Counted from the first letter of the stretch, positions 1-9,127 are shown. The stretch is DNA of 64,000 nt from an uncultured Collinsella sp. (GCA_902497065.1 CABVDH010000001.1:137839-201838); one strand, 5' to 3'. Numbers and translations: made by a program. Notes: generated from the letters alone by a model not told the origin.

Positions 1-1793
1 GTTCCCCACGACCCCGGCTCCTTGCCGTCAACGAGCAGATTGTCAAGCACAGTGTATTTAATGCTCTCGTCTGCCTCGGTCGTATCCATCCCCTGTTTGT
101 AGTTAACGAGCAGGCTACTGGAATACGGCTGCAGATTAAGTTGGGACAACAGCTCGTCGGCAACGACGACGGTACCCGGATTACCGCCCATCGCCGAGTT
201 GGCGATGGCCGCCGTATCTTCGTCCGACTTATCGGTTGCGGGCTTGAGCTCATGCCCGCCCAAGGTAAGGGCATGGCCGCCAGCCATATACTTGGTGTAC
301 AGGTCGACCAGCTCGCCGCCCATATCACACGTGAGCAGATACTGGTCGTGACCGATGTGCACCGGCTCCTCGCCCATCATCTGGCGCAGTTTGTTGTACT
401 GGCTCGCCGGCGTCACAAACAGACCCATCGCATCGACATTGCTACCCCCGAACGCCTTGGGAAGCTTTTCGCCCATGATCTTGCACATCTCACTTGGGGT
501 CACCGAAGGATCCGAACCGCCAAGCGGGTAACTCAGATACGAATCGATCTGCACATGCTCACCGGCAACATCGGCGATATTGACCTTCTTGCCGGTCTCG
601 TCGTTGTTGTCCGCCGACTTGCCCTTAATACCGTCTGCAACGTTATCGTGATCGATACGATCGCCGTGCCATGCGGAGTACAAATCGACCGTACTATCGG
701 CCAGCACCATTCGATCGGCCTCAGACGGATTGAAAGACTCTTTGTAGAAGTCGAGCGTATCGGGCGTGTAATAGACATACGTCTGCGACATGTCGGCCGG
801 ATTATAGCGTTCCAGGTTTTCGTTCATCACATTGGCAATCGACATACCGCACGTCACCGAGGTGATGGCCAAAAACAGGAGCATCGCGATGACGCCCATC
901 GAAAAGCACACCGTGTTGACCTTGGCCGCAAGCTGGCGCACGGTAAACATGTTGAGGCCGCGCCAATACACGCCGCGCAGGCTCTGCAGCAGCTTAATGA
1001 GCATGCCCGAGAGTCCCCAGAACAGGGCAAAAGTGCCCACGGTAACCATAGCGGTTGTAATACCAAACTGGTTCATGGCCTCTTGCAGCTTGCTGTCCGT
1101 CGCGGTTAGCGGGAACCCATCACGTAGCAGACGGTAATAGGCCACGCCCACAAGCACCACGCCCACGGCAAAGATGGCAATCGCGATCCAGGAGTTGCGT
1201 GTCTTGATGCTCTCGTTGCGACGCTCGGCACCCATAAGCTCGATGAGTTTGGTACGACGCACGGCGCGAAGGTTCAGCAGTAGCGTGAGCACAAACATTA
1301 CGAGCATGCAGGCAAGGGTCAGATTGAACGCATGCACCGAGAAAAAGAAGTGGAAATTGGCGATCTGTGTCTTAAAGAGCGAGGCCGTAAAGAACGTCAT
1401 GAGCTGGGAGAGTCCCACACCCAGCACAATGCCGGCGACAAAGGCGCCGACCGAGACAATCACCGTCTCGAGCGCCATGATCGTGGCGACGCGCCCGCGC
1501 CCCATGCCGAGCACCTGGTACAGGCCAAACTCCTTCTTGCGGCGTTTCATGATGAAGTTATTGGCATACACCATTAAAAAGGCCATGACACCGGCCAAAA
1601 AGTACGTCAGGTTGCCGAGCATGCTGCCCATAACCTGCGCCAAGCCCTTTTCATCGATGCCGGCGATGTCGACCTGCATCGAGATGGTGTTAAAGGCATA
1701 GAAGACCGTGACGCCCAGGGTGAGCGTCAAAAGGTAGACGAGGTAGTCGCGGCCGGCGCGGCGGACGTTGCCCCAAGCGAGTTTACAGAGCAT
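1..1793 (-). CDS. FtsX-like ABC transporter permease (partial, C-terminus beyond the window)
   Basis: The frame is open from an ATG at 1793 to the left window edge, about 597 codons, so the C-terminus is missing. The N-terminus (MLCKLAWGNVRRAGRDYLVY) followed by a hydrophobic helix, further helices near residues 55-75, 100-130 and 150-185, and a long extracellular-type segment after about residue 230 fit the FtsX/BceB family of large permeases. Such permeases work with a MacB/BceA-type ATPase in peptide-antibiotic resistance, lipoprotein handling or signalling; the substrate cannot be told here. Its start overlaps the 3' end of the upstream ATPase gene by 11 bases, so the two are translationally coupled and form one transporter. 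No BceRS-type two-component pair is visible in the window. Confidence 0.85.
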   Translation of the reverse strand, partial: MLCKLAWGNVRRAGRDYLVYLLTLTLGVTVFYAFNTISMQVDIAGIDEKGLAQVMGSMLGNLTYFLAGVMAFLMVYANNFIMKRRKKEFGLYQVLGMGRGRVATIMALETVIVSVGAFVAGIVLGVGLSQLMTFFTASLFKTQIANFHFFFSVHAFNLTLACMLVMFVLTLLLNLRAVRRTKLIELMGAERRNESIKTRNSWIAIAIFAVGVVLVGVAYYRLLRDGFPLTATDSKLQEAMNQFGITTAMVTVGTFALFWGLSGMLIKLLQSLRGVYWRGLNMFTVRQLAAKVNTVCFSMGVIAMLLFLAITSVTCGMSIANVMNENLERYNPADMSQTYVYYTPDTLDFYKESFNPSEADRMVLADSTVDLYSAWHGDRIDHDNVADGIKGKSADNNDETGKKVNIADVAGEHVQIDSYLSYPLGGSDPSVTPSEMCKIMGEKLPKAFGGSNVDAMGLFVTPASQYNKLRQMMGEEPVHIGHDQYLLTCDMGGELVDLYTKYMAGGHALTLGGHELKPATDKSDEDTAAIANSAMGGNPGTVVVADELLSQLNLQPYSSSLLVNYKQGMDTTEADESIKYTVLDNLLVDGKEPGSWG

Positions 1794-2568
1794 CGGAGCC
1801 CTCACCGCCCATCATGGCAACGACCTCCATAATGCGGTCGAAGAACTCTCGGCGGTCGGTGTCGCCGCGGCGCAGCTCGGTGAAGATCTTGCCGTCGCGG
1901 ATAAACAGCACACGGCTCGTGTAGCTGGCGGCAAAGCTGTCGTGCGTGACCATGAGCACGGTGGCGCGCAGGCGGCGGTTGAGGGCCTCTAGGCTCTCGA
2001 GCAACAGGCGGGCGCTCTTGGAATCGAGGGCGCCGGTGGGCTCGTCGGCCATGATCATGGTGGGGTCGGTGACGAGCGCGCGAGCCGCGGCAACGCGCTG
2101 CTGCTGGCCGCCGGACATCTGGTAGGGATACTTGTCGAGCACCTGACTGATGGACAGGCGCGCTGCCACATCCTGCACGCGGGTCGAGATCTCTGCCGAG
2201 TTTGTGCGGGCAATGGTGAGCGGCAGAGCGATGTTCTCGCGTGCCGTGAGCGTATCGAGCAGGTTGGAGTCCTGGAAGATAAAGCCGAGCTCCTCGCGGC
2301 GAAACTGCGAGAGCTTGGCCTGCTTCATGCGCGTCACGTCCTGCCCGTTGATGCGGATCGTGCCGCTCGTGGCGCTATCGATGGTCGACACGCAGTTGAG
2401 CAACGTCGACTTGCCCGAGCCCGAAGCGCCCATGATGCCAACAAATTCGCCGCGGTTGACAGTAAAGCTGACGTCGTTGAGCGCACGGGTCACGTTGCCC
2501 AGCGCTCCATATACCTTTTCGAGATGCGCGACCTCCAGTACCGGGGTCGCCATGTGCGTGGTTTGCAT
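1783..2568 (-). CDS. ABC transporter ATP-binding protein (MacB/BceA type)
   Basis: A 261-residue nucleotide-binding subunit. Walker A is GASGSGKST near residue 49, the signature is MSGGQQQR, Walker B is MIMADEPTGALDS, and the H-loop is VTHD. The insertion TRMKQAKLSQFRREELGFIFQ before the Q-loop is typical of the LolD/MacB/BceA group that drives FtsX-like permeases. An AAGGA ribosome binding site sits 7 bases before the ATG at 2568; an internal ATG at 2553 is an alternative. The permease gene overlaps its 3' end. It should energise that permease at the inner face of the membrane. The family is clear; the transported or sensed substrate is unknown. Confidence 0.93.
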   Translation of the reverse strand: MQTTHMATPVLEVAHLEKVYGALGNVTRALNDVSFTVNRGEFVGIMGASGSGKSTLLNCVSTIDSATSGTIRINGQDVTRMKQAKLSQFRREELGFIFQDSNLLDTLTARENIALPLTIARTNSAEISTRVQDVAARLSISQVLDKYPYQMSGGQQQRVAAARALVTDPTMIMADEPTGALDSKSARLLLESLEALNRRLRATVLMVTHDSFAASYTSRVLFIRDGKIFTELRRGDTDRREFFDRIMEVVAMMGGEGSDAL

Positions 2569-2716
2569 ACCGAGTCCTTTCTCGCGATTAGTCTACGGCA
2601 TCTATAGTCGCAAGAAGCCGAGTCGGCTACCATCGATATGGCTTACGCTTGCCTTACCGTTGTGTAAGGTACGGGTAGCTAGCCTGTCACGTGTTGATGT
2701 TGAGAGAGGACTCCTG

Positions 2717-3706
2717 TTGAAGACTATTCATGTTGCCGCTGGGATCATTCGCAAGGATGGATCTGACGAGCTGCTTGCCGTGCAGCGCGGCTACGGCGAC
2801 ATGCGGGGACTTTGGGAGTTCCCGGGCGGCAAGCTCATGCGCGGCGAGTCGCCCGAGGACGCCGTACGCCGCGAGCTTATGGAAGAGTTGCAGGTAAAAG
2901 TCACCAACCTGCGTGATTTCTATACCGTTGAGTACGACTACCCCGATTTCCATCTCTCCATGGAGTGCTACTACTGCTCACTCGCCGATGAATCCGATGA
3001 GCCCCAGAAGCACGACCGCCAGCTCGATATCCGCTGGATTCCGCGCACCTCGCTTGCCACGGTGGAATGGATGCCCGCCGACAAGGGACTCATTGATGCC
3101 CTGATTGAGTTGAAGGAAGACCGGCTTGAGGCCAACGGCGCTGCCAACGACGCCGAGGCCACCGCGACCGACGAGCCCGCCACCAAGCCCAAGCGCGCAC
3201 CTAAGCGCCGTAGCAAAAAGCACCCCAAACCAGGTCTGCTCGACGACATCGATACCTCGGACCTTTCCGCCGACGAGCGCGAATTGGTGCGCCGTCGCGC
3301 CGCCATCAAAAAGTCCATGAAGGGCAACAAGCGCGCCAACACCAAGCCCGAGCTGCTCGTACGTCAGCGCCTGCGGGCCGCGGGCCTTACGGGCTATCGT
3401 TTGGAATGGAAGGTACCCGGCAAGCCCGACATCGCCTTCCCCGGGCGCAAGATCGCCATCTTCGTCAACGGCTGCTTTTGGCATCGCTGCCCCAAGTGCA
3501 ACCCTAGCCAGCCCAAGCGCAACGTTGAGTTTTGGGAGGCAAAGTTCCGTCGCAACGTCGAGCGCGACCGCGCTGCCGTGGCAGCACTCACTCAAATGGG
3601 CTGGACGCCCATCACCGTCTGGGAATGCGAGCTCAAAAAAGACCACATCGACGCCACGATGGAAAAGGTCATCGAACAAGTACGCGCCGCCGCACCGCAG
3701 CGCTAG
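2717..3706 (+). CDS. Fusion protein: MutT-like Nudix hydrolase + Vsr-like DNA mismatch endonuclease
   Basis: A 329-residue protein. Residues about 1-130 are a MutT-type Nudix hydrolase (8-oxo-dGTP diphosphatase family) with the full Nudix box: GKLMRGE, seven residues, then RELMEEL. A Lys/Ala-rich linker (about 135-200) leads to a C-terminal domain with very-short-patch-repair features: NTKPELLVRQRL, PGKPDIAFPGRKIAIFVNG and CFWHRCPKC, containing the Vsr catalytic Asp, the FWH motif and zinc-ligand Cys. The start is TTG at 2717 with GAGAGGA about 7 bases upstream and MKTIHVAAGII as a standard MutT start. The frame stays open far upstream, but that part resembles neither family. Both halves prevent or repair base-damage mutations. 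No dcm-like cytosine methyltransferase gene, the usual Vsr partner, lies in the window. Confidence 0.88.
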   Translation: MKTIHVAAGIIRKDGSDELLAVQRGYGDMRGLWEFPGGKLMRGESPEDAVRRELMEELQVKVTNLRDFYTVEYDYPDFHLSMECYYCSLADESDEPQKHDRQLDIRWIPRTSLATVEWMPADKGLIDALIELKEDRLEANGAANDAEATATDEPATKPKRAPKRRSKKHPKPGLLDDIDTSDLSADERELVRRRAAIKKSMKGNKRANTKPELLVRQRLRAAGLTGYRLEWKVPGKPDIAFPGRKIAIFVNGCFWHRCPKCNPSQPKRNVEFWEAKFRRNVERDRAAVAALTQMGWTPITVWECELKKDHIDATMEKVIEQVRAAAPQR

Positions 3707-3960
3707 GAACGAGCCGTCCACACGCCCCACACAGGCAAGCCACATCCGCGTCACAAACCTTAGAAAGCCCTTAAGCCCCCAACCTTTCAAGAGTGTTACT
3801 TGATGGCCTTGACCTGCGGTTTCATTGTTACATCAAACCTGATTAAGCCTTTCTTTAGCGCTTCTTTGCAACAGCCGCGGCATAATACTGCCAACGCACG
3901 GAACCTAGCAGCATACCCCGTGCGCAACCTTTTGGTGGACATCGAGGAGGCCGCATAAGC

Positions 3961-4170
3961 ATGCATTCTTCCAATGACGCAGCACAGCAGCCATCCCTAA
4001 AACATGCAGACCTTTTCTCCTTCCCCCCGACACAGAGAAACGGCCTCCTCGACTCCCCCACCACAAAAGCCAAACGCTCAACCGACCAGGAGCTCAACCT
4101 GCGAGCATCCTTCGATAAGCTCCAAGCATCCCTAAACAAGTCATTCCCCAACCAAGCCCAGGCATACTAA
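3961..4170 (+). CDS. Small hypothetical protein
   Basis: A 69-codon frame beginning ATG at 3961, with GAGGAGG about 11-12 bases upstream. The product is Ser/Gln/Lys-rich with no hydrophobic segment, and no family is recognised. Codon usage is less G/C-biased at third positions than in neighbours, so it may be a short unusual gene, a decayed remnant, or chance. It lies alone between mutT-vsr and a large inverted repeat. Confidence 0.3.
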   Translation: MHSSNDAAQQPSLKHADLFSFPPTQRNGLLDSPTTKAKRSTDQELNLRASFDKLQASLNKSFPNQAQAY

Positions 4171-4259
4171 CCCCTCATCAACAAAGTAGCCCTAACGCGC
4201 CACCCATTTCCGCCCCAACGCCACAAGGGCGACGACCTCGAGTAGGTCAACCTGGGAGA

Positions 4260-4372
4260 GACGAGGGCTTAGTTCCCCAATCTTTCCGCAGGGGGCAAAA
4301 AGCCTCGCCGCACGAAGTGCGCAGCGAGGCTTTTTGCATGCCCGAGGACGATTGGGGAACTAAGCCCTCGTC
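4260..4372. repeat. Nested inverted repeat with terminator hairpin
   Basis: Outer arms 4260-4281 and 4351-4372 are perfect 22-bp reverse complements. Inside them, 4295-4308 and 4324-4337 form a perfect 14-bp stem with A- and T-tracts (GCAAAAAGCCTCGC and its complement), a convincing bidirectional rho-independent terminator. The inner hairpin probably ends the aldolase transcript, which stops at 4412 on the minus strand. The outer arms are not needed for termination and resemble a MITE or REP-type unit that carries the terminator. Confidence 0.8.
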
Positions 4373-4411
4373 CCTCCCCGGGATATGTAGCGAGTCGGAG
4401 TACCCTTGCTG

Positions 4412-5269
4412 TTACTCTGCTTTGCCCACGGAGTTGAGGTTGGTCATGCGGATCTTAACCAGCTCGGTGATCTCACGCATGCCCTCCTTGGCCGGCTTCT
4501 TGGGATCGAAGCAGGCAGGGTTCTCGGCCATGTAGGCCATGAAGCCCTTGGTGTAGGCCTGACGCAGCTCGGTGGCGTAGTTAACCTTGCAGATGCCGTT
4601 CTTCACAGCCTCGGCAACCTGCTCATCGGGCACACCGGAGGTGCCGTGCAGAACCAGCGGCACGTCGACGGCGTCGCGGATGGCCTTGACCACGGACTGC
4701 TCGATGTGCGGATCGCTCGTGTACACGCCGTGGCTGGTGCCAACGCCAATTGCGAGGGAGGTGCAGCCGGTGCGCTCGACGAACTCCTTGGCCTCGGCCG
4801 GATCGGTGTAGGGGCTCTCGCCCTCAACCGCGGGACCGTCGTCCTCCTTGCCGCCAACCTTACCAAGCTCAGCCTCGACGGGCACGCCCATGGCGCGGCC
4901 AGCATCGGCGACGGACTTGGTCAGAGCGATGTTGTCCTCGAAGGACTCGTGCGAGCCGTCGATCATGACAGAGGTGTAGCCCGTGCGGAAAGCCTGCATG
5001 CAGCGGTCATAGCCATCGCCGTGATCGAGGTGCAGAGCGACGGGCACGGAAGCGCGCTCGGCGGCAGCCTTGACCATGCCGTAGAAGTAGTCCAGACCAG
5101 CGGTCTTGATGGTGCCCGGGGTGGTCTGCATGATGACGGGGGACTTGGTCTCCTCGGCAGCGGCCAGAACGGCCATAACAAACTCGAGGTTCTCGACGTT
5201 GAAAGCGCCAACAGCGTAGTGGCCGGCCTGAGCGTCCTTGAGCATCTTTTCGGTGGTAACAAGTGCCAT
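4412..5269 (-). CDS. gatY: Class II tagatose-1,6-/fructose-1,6-bisphosphate aldolase (GatY/KbaY-like)
   Basis: A 285-residue zinc-dependent aldolase starting MALVTTEKMLKDAQAGHYAV, the usual length and start of GatY/KbaY. Metal-ligand motifs are present: HLDHGD, VEAELG, GTSHGVY and VLHGTSG. It cleaves tagatose-1,6-bisphosphate (and/or fructose-1,6-bisphosphate) to DHAP and glyceraldehyde-3-phosphate. With lacABC and agaS in the window but no class I lacD, it is the likely final step of both the lactose and galactosamine routes. GAGAGGAG lies about 9 bases before the ATG at 5269; the longer open frame upstream has no aldolase homology. It is divergent from a DeoR regulator. A role as the general glycolytic FBA cannot be excluded. 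Confidence 0.87.
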   Translation of the reverse strand: MALVTTEKMLKDAQAGHYAVGAFNVENLEFVMAVLAAAEETKSPVIMQTTPGTIKTAGLDYFYGMVKAAAERASVPVALHLDHGDGYDRCMQAFRTGYTSVMIDGSHESFEDNIALTKSVADAGRAMGVPVEAELGKVGGKEDDGPAVEGESPYTDPAEAKEFVERTGCTSLAIGVGTSHGVYTSDPHIEQSVVKAIRDAVDVPLVLHGTSGVPDEQVAEAVKNGICKVNYATELRQAYTKGFMAYMAENPACFDPKKPAKEGMREITELVKIRMTNLNSVGKAE

Positions 5270-5604
5270 GAGCGTTTGCTCCTCTCCCTCGCCCGCATCT
5301 GGACATCGGGCGTAGTTGTTCACAAGGCTTTTTACCTTGCGTTTTGCTGCGCTCATTGTATGAAATTCAGCAGCTTTGCACGTGCGAGATATTGAGCCCA
5401 TGCAGGTCAATACAGTCATTTTTGAAAAGCAAACGGAAGAAATTTGAGCCGAGTGAACATGTTTGATATTGAATTTTTGGCGTTCAGCGTCTTTCTTTTA
5501 TAGAAAAGATAAGTAATCGAAAGGTATTTTCTTACTCAAAAAGAAAATGAACGAAAATAGAGTCAACACAATTCCTGCAAATTTCAGACGATGATGGAGC
5601 AGAT
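5270..5604. promoter_or_regulatory. Divergent promoter region gatY / deoR
   Basis: 335 bp without a gene between two divergent starts. It is markedly A/T-rich from 5450 to 5580 (GAAAAGATAAG, AAAGAAAATGAACG), unlike the flanking coding DNA, as expected for two opposing promoters and operators of the adjacent DeoR protein. No clear palindrome or -35/-10 pair could be assigned by eye. Confidence 0.5.
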
Positions 5605-6408
5605 ATGGCCCACGCAACAACCCGAGCTTTCGCCGACGAGCGTCGTTCCGCCATCATGGAGATGCTCGATCATAATGCCTCGGTGCAGGTAGCAGAAATC
5701 GCCCAGACCTTTGGCGTGTCCTCCGTCACCGCCCGCGCCGACCTGGACGCGCTCGCCGAAGCAGGCAAGCTGCGCCGCACGCATGGCGGTGCCGTATCGC
5801 TCCACAAACGTCTGACCGTCTCCACGCAGGATCGCCGCATCAATGTCAACGTCGCCGCCAAGCAGGCCATCGCGCAAAGCGCCATCGAGCTCGTCAATGA
5901 CGGCGACACGCTGCTCGTCGACTCGGGCACCACGGCGCTCGAGTTCGTCCGGCTCCTCGATCAGCGCGACGGTATCACCGTCATCACGGCCGACATTACC
6001 ATTGCCGATTACATCGACGAGAGCATGCCCTCGGTCGATGTCGTCATGCTGGGCGGGGCGCTGCGCAAAGGCCATCGTTATTTGTACGGACCGCTCACTA
6101 TGCAGGCGCTCCAAATGGTCCATGCCGATCTGGCCGTCATGTGCCCCGGCGCCTTTGTCCCCAGCTGCGGCTTTACGACCGACTTTCCCCAGATGGCCGA
6201 GACCAAAACGGCTATGATCACCGCGGCCCATCAAAGCGTCGCCCTCATGGACGCCAGCAAGGTTAACGGACGCGGCATGTACCGCTTTGCCGAGCTTGCC
6301 GATGTCGACTCCATCGTGATGGACCGTGACCCCGACCATGCCGTCGCCACCTCGATCGCCGAGGCCACTGACAGCTCACGTCCAGCCCTCGTCATCGCCG
6401 GCGCTTAA
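5605..6408 (+). CDS. DeoR/GlpR family transcriptional regulator
   Basis: A 267-residue repressor with an N-terminal DeoR winged helix (VAEIAQTFGVSSVTARADLD, about residues 29-48, then LRRTHGGAV) and a C-terminal DeoRC sugar-phosphate sensor (DTLLVDSGTTA near 104, then VVMLGGALRKGHRYLYGP). GGAG precedes the ATG at 5605. It is divergent from the gatY-type aldolase, so it probably represses that gene in response to a phosphorylated tagatose or related ligand. The target is inferred from position only. The convergent terminator at 6414-6444 ends it. Confidence 0.88.
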   Translation: MAHATTRAFADERRSAIMEMLDHNASVQVAEIAQTFGVSSVTARADLDALAEAGKLRRTHGGAVSLHKRLTVSTQDRRINVNVAAKQAIAQSAIELVNDGDTLLVDSGTTALEFVRLLDQRDGITVITADITIADYIDESMPSVDVVMLGGALRKGHRYLYGPLTMQALQMVHADLAVMCPGAFVPSCGFTTDFPQMAETKTAMITAAHQSVALMDASKVNGRGMYRFAELADVDSIVMDRDPDHAVATSIAEATDSSRPALVIAGA

Positions 6409-6413
6409 ACAAA

Positions 6414-6444
6414 AACCACCACAAAGGTCTCCTTTGTGGTGGTT
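6414..6444. terminator. Bidirectional rho-independent terminator
   Basis: A perfect 14-bp stem (6414-6427 pairs with 6431-6444) with a 3-base loop lies between the convergent deoR and flavodiiron genes. The A-run at 6411-6415 gives a U-tract for the minus-strand transcript. Confidence 0.85.
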
Positions 6445-6467
6445 GAGCATCAGAAGTGAATGTGTCG

Positions 6468-7628
6468 CTACTTGGACAGCTCGTCGGCAAGGGCCTCGAT
6501 CTGAGCGCGCGAGGCGTCGTTGAGCGAGCCCAGCACGGTCACCTTGTTCTGCGTCAGGGTGATGTCCTTCATGCCCTCGAGCTCCTTGGTCATAACCTTG
6601 GCAGCTGCAGGCGCCCAAGAGCCGGCCTCGACGAGCGCCACCGTACGGTTCTGGTAGGCGTGCTCGGCGAGCGTATGGATGAAGGTGCTCATGCACGGGA
6701 AGATCTCGCCCTGATAGGTGATGGAGGCGAGCACCAGACGGTCATAGCGGAACGCATCCTCAACGGCCTCAGCCATATCGTCGCGAGCCAGGTCAAAGAC
6801 GGAAACCTTCTGGCCGCGAGCCTCAAGCGCAGATGCGAGTTCCTCGACGGCAGCCTTCAGATGGCCATACACGCTCGCATAGGCGATCGTGATGCCCTCG
6901 TCCTCGGGCTGATAGCTCGACCAGGTGTTATAGGTATCGAGATAATAGCCCAGATTCTCGGTCAGCACGGGGCCGTGGAGCGGGCAGATGATCTGGATGT
7001 CCAGGTCGGCGGCCTTCTTGAGGACGGCCTGTACGAACTTGCCGAACTTACCGACGATGCCAAAGTAGTAGCGGCGAGCCTCGCAAGCCCAGCCCTCGGG
7101 ATCCTCGATGTCGTTGGCGCCAAACTTGCCAAAGCCGTCGGCGCTAAAGAGCACCTTGTCGGTGGCCTCGTAAGAGAACAGCACCTCGGGCCAGTGAACG
7201 TTGGGGGCGCCGATAAAGGTCAGGCTGTGGCCGCCCAGATCGAGCACATCGCCCTCTTTGACGACCATCTTGCGCTCGGGGAAGTCGGTGCCAAAGTAGT
7301 TGACCATCATGCGGAAGGCGCCCATGCTAGCCACGATCTGCGCCTGGGGATAGCGCTCCATAAAGGCGGCAATGCCGGCGGAGTGATCGGGCTCCATGTG
7401 ATGGACAACCAGGTAGTCGGGCGTACGGCCGTCGAGCGCGGCCTCGAGGTTGCCGAGCCACTCGTCAACAAAACCGCCGTCGACTGAATCGGCGACAGCG
7501 ATTTTATCGCCCAAGATAACGTAGCTGTTATATGCCATACCGTTCTCGGACACGTCGTACTGGCCCTCGAACAGGTCAATGTCGTGATCGTCGACACCGA
7601 TGTAGCGGATATCCTTGGTGATCTCCAT
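6468..7628 (-). CDS. fprA: Flavodiiron protein (FprA family, A-type flavoprotein)
   Basis: A 386-residue protein combining a metallo-beta-lactamase-fold diiron domain (1-250) and a flavodoxin domain (about 255-386). The diiron motif HMEPDH (H77, E79, D81, H82) and later ligands (NVHWPE, SADGFGKFG, CPLHGP) are present. The flavodoxin part has YASVYGHLK as FMN phosphate loop. These enzymes reduce O2 or NO to water or N2O in anaerobes, protecting against oxidative and nitrosative stress. AGGAGG lies about 9 bases before the ATG at 7628; further upstream in-frame codons look non-coding. It is a single-gene unit with a terminator on its 3' side. Confidence 0.93.
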   Translation of the reverse strand: MEITKDIRYIGVDDHDIDLFEGQYDVSENGMAYNSYVILGDKIAVADSVDGGFVDEWLGNLEAALDGRTPDYLVVHHMEPDHSAGIAAFMERYPQAQIVASMGAFRMMVNYFGTDFPERKMVVKEGDVLDLGGHSLTFIGAPNVHWPEVLFSYEATDKVLFSADGFGKFGANDIEDPEGWACEARRYYFGIVGKFGKFVQAVLKKAADLDIQIICPLHGPVLTENLGYYLDTYNTWSSYQPEDEGITIAYASVYGHLKAAVEELASALEARGQKVSVFDLARDDMAEAVEDAFRYDRLVLASITYQGEIFPCMSTFIHTLAEHAYQNRTVALVEAGSWAPAAAKVMTKELEGMKDITLTQNKVTVLGSLNDASRAQIEALADELSK

Positions 7629-7757
7629 CAGGCAAAGCCTCCTAGATAGACAAAAGAACTCGTCTATCATAACACTCGTCTTCATAGCCACGGCTATCTG
7701 CCAGCATCCTTATCGATTGTTATTGAGGCGGAATATACCGCCGTTGACCTGCAAAAA

Positions 7758-8789
7758 CTATACGCGCGGCGCTGCCGTGCTATGTCGAATAATGAGCTGG
7801 CCGGGAATACGAATGGCAACGGTTTTGCCCGCCGTACCCGCCTCGGGAACCGCATGCTCGAATACCTCGCGCCCACGCTGATGCAAATCGAATCGAACGG
7901 TCGTGAGCTCGTTGTGTGCTACAAAATCATCGAGCGAGTCATCGACGCCCACCACGCTCACGTCCTCGGGCACGCGCAGACCGCTATCGCGCAGCGCTGC
8001 AATCGCGCCATTTGCCATCTGGTCGTTTGCCGCGTAAATCGCCGTCATGGTGCGATCGTGCTCGGCCAGGTACCTGCCGGCCTCGTAGCCGCTGTTGGCA
8101 GACCAGTCGCCCTCGAGCGGCTCTGCCGGCTCGATGTGTTTACGCTCGAGTGCATCTTGCCAACCGGCGCGACGAAATTGCTCGTCGACCGAGAACGACG
8201 GGCCACCAATATAGCGAATTTGCTCGTGCCCCAGCTCAAACAGGTGATCCATAAGCAATAACGAGCAGCCGTAATGGTCGGAATCGACCGTGGTCACCCG
8301 CGGATGCGCGTACATGGTAACAATGACCGTACCAATGCCCGGCAGTGGATCAAACGTCTCAAAATCGGGCGCCATGCGGCTCATGCCGATAATGATGCCG
8401 TCCACGGGCAGCGCGGCCATACGACGCGTGGCCTCAGCAAGCGAAAACTCCTCGGTCTTGGACATCTCGACCAGCGTGATGGCGCAATTATGCTCGCGAG
8501 CAGCGCTGGCGATGCCGTCGATCATTGAGAGGTTGCCAAACTTGGTGACATCGTTGACGCACAGGCCGACCGAATGGTAACGACCGTCGCGCAGCGAGCG
8601 ACCGGCATAACTCGGACGAAAGCCGAGCTCTTGCATGGCGGCCTGCACGCGCTGGCGCGTCTGCTCGTTAACGTTGGGCAAGCCGTTGGCGACGCGCGAA
8701 ACCGTCTGCTGCGAAACGCCGGCAGCGCGGGCGACGTCGGCCATGGAGACCGGACGCGAACTGGTATCGTTGGACGGGCGCCTTGCCAC
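7758..8789 (-). CDS. LacI-family repressor A (galactose operon)
   Basis: A 343-residue regulator from a GTG at 8789 (GAAGGTGA upstream); an ATG at 8858 would add residues unlike the family. The HTH is SMADVARAAGVSQQTVSRVA, with recognition-helix pair Gln-Gln after VS and hinge helix AGRSL. The periplasmic-binding-like sensor domain follows. It is divergent from galK-galT, and the shared 338-bp gap holds three 16-bp sites with GTACTCAT half-sites that its HTH should bind. It most likely represses galKT and itself until a galactose-related inducer binds. It is one of four LacI paralogues in the window. The 3' side has only a weak GGCGG/CCGCC hairpin (7727-7742). Confidence 0.92.
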   Translation of the reverse strand: MARRPSNDTSSRPVSMADVARAAGVSQQTVSRVANGLPNVNEQTRQRVQAAMQELGFRPSYAGRSLRDGRYHSVGLCVNDVTKFGNLSMIDGIASAAREHNCAITLVEMSKTEEFSLAEATRRMAALPVDGIIIGMSRMAPDFETFDPLPGIGTVIVTMYAHPRVTTVDSDHYGCSLLLMDHLFELGHEQIRYIGGPSFSVDEQFRRAGWQDALERKHIEPAEPLEGDWSANSGYEAGRYLAEHDRTMTAIYAANDQMANGAIAALRDSGLRVPEDVSVVGVDDSLDDFVAHNELTTVRFDLHQRGREVFEHAVPEAGTAGKTVAIRIPGQLIIRHSTAAPRV

Positions 8790-9127
8790 AGGATCACCTT
8801 CACCCTTGCGAGATTTGAATAGCGTGAATGTCGGCCCGAGCGGAAACACGCCCCGCACCGAGGCCCGCTATCGTGGGACGCATGTTAACGTACTCTACTT
8901 TTTCTATCAGCGGTTCTTTTGCTCCATATGTCCATACAGCCACACCGTTCACGGCCGAAAATCTACCGATTACCAGATTCTCAAAAAAGGAGATACGTTG
9001 TGCTATGAGTACGTTAACATACCCTTTAACGTGCGGTGCCGCGACCGTCTGGTTTGTGGTGCTCAAAATTGTTAACGTACTCATAATGACACGGACCAGT
9101 CTCTCCGGCGTCAAGGAAAGGACCCAT
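8790..9127. promoter_or_regulatory. Divergent lacI-A / galK control region with three operators
   Basis: Sites 8882-8897, 9005-9020 and 9069-9084 match or nearly match ATGTTAAC-GTACTCAT in either orientation. Each has the frame ATG-NNN-ACGT-NNN-CAT of LacI-family operators. An ACCGTTCACGG box at 8944-8954 matches a motif in front of most other sugar operons in the window. The galK ribosome binding site AAGGAAAGGA ends just before 9128. Confidence 0.7.

Noticed and set aside
2150..2716. N-terminal extension of the MutT-Vsr frame
   Set aside because: It overlaps the ABC ATPase gene on the other strand and lacks homology; the TTG at 2717 with GAGAGGA gives a standard MutT start.
3855..4151. Antisense frame opposite the small hypothetical gene
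   Set aside because: No ribosome site and Cys/Arg-rich low-quality product.
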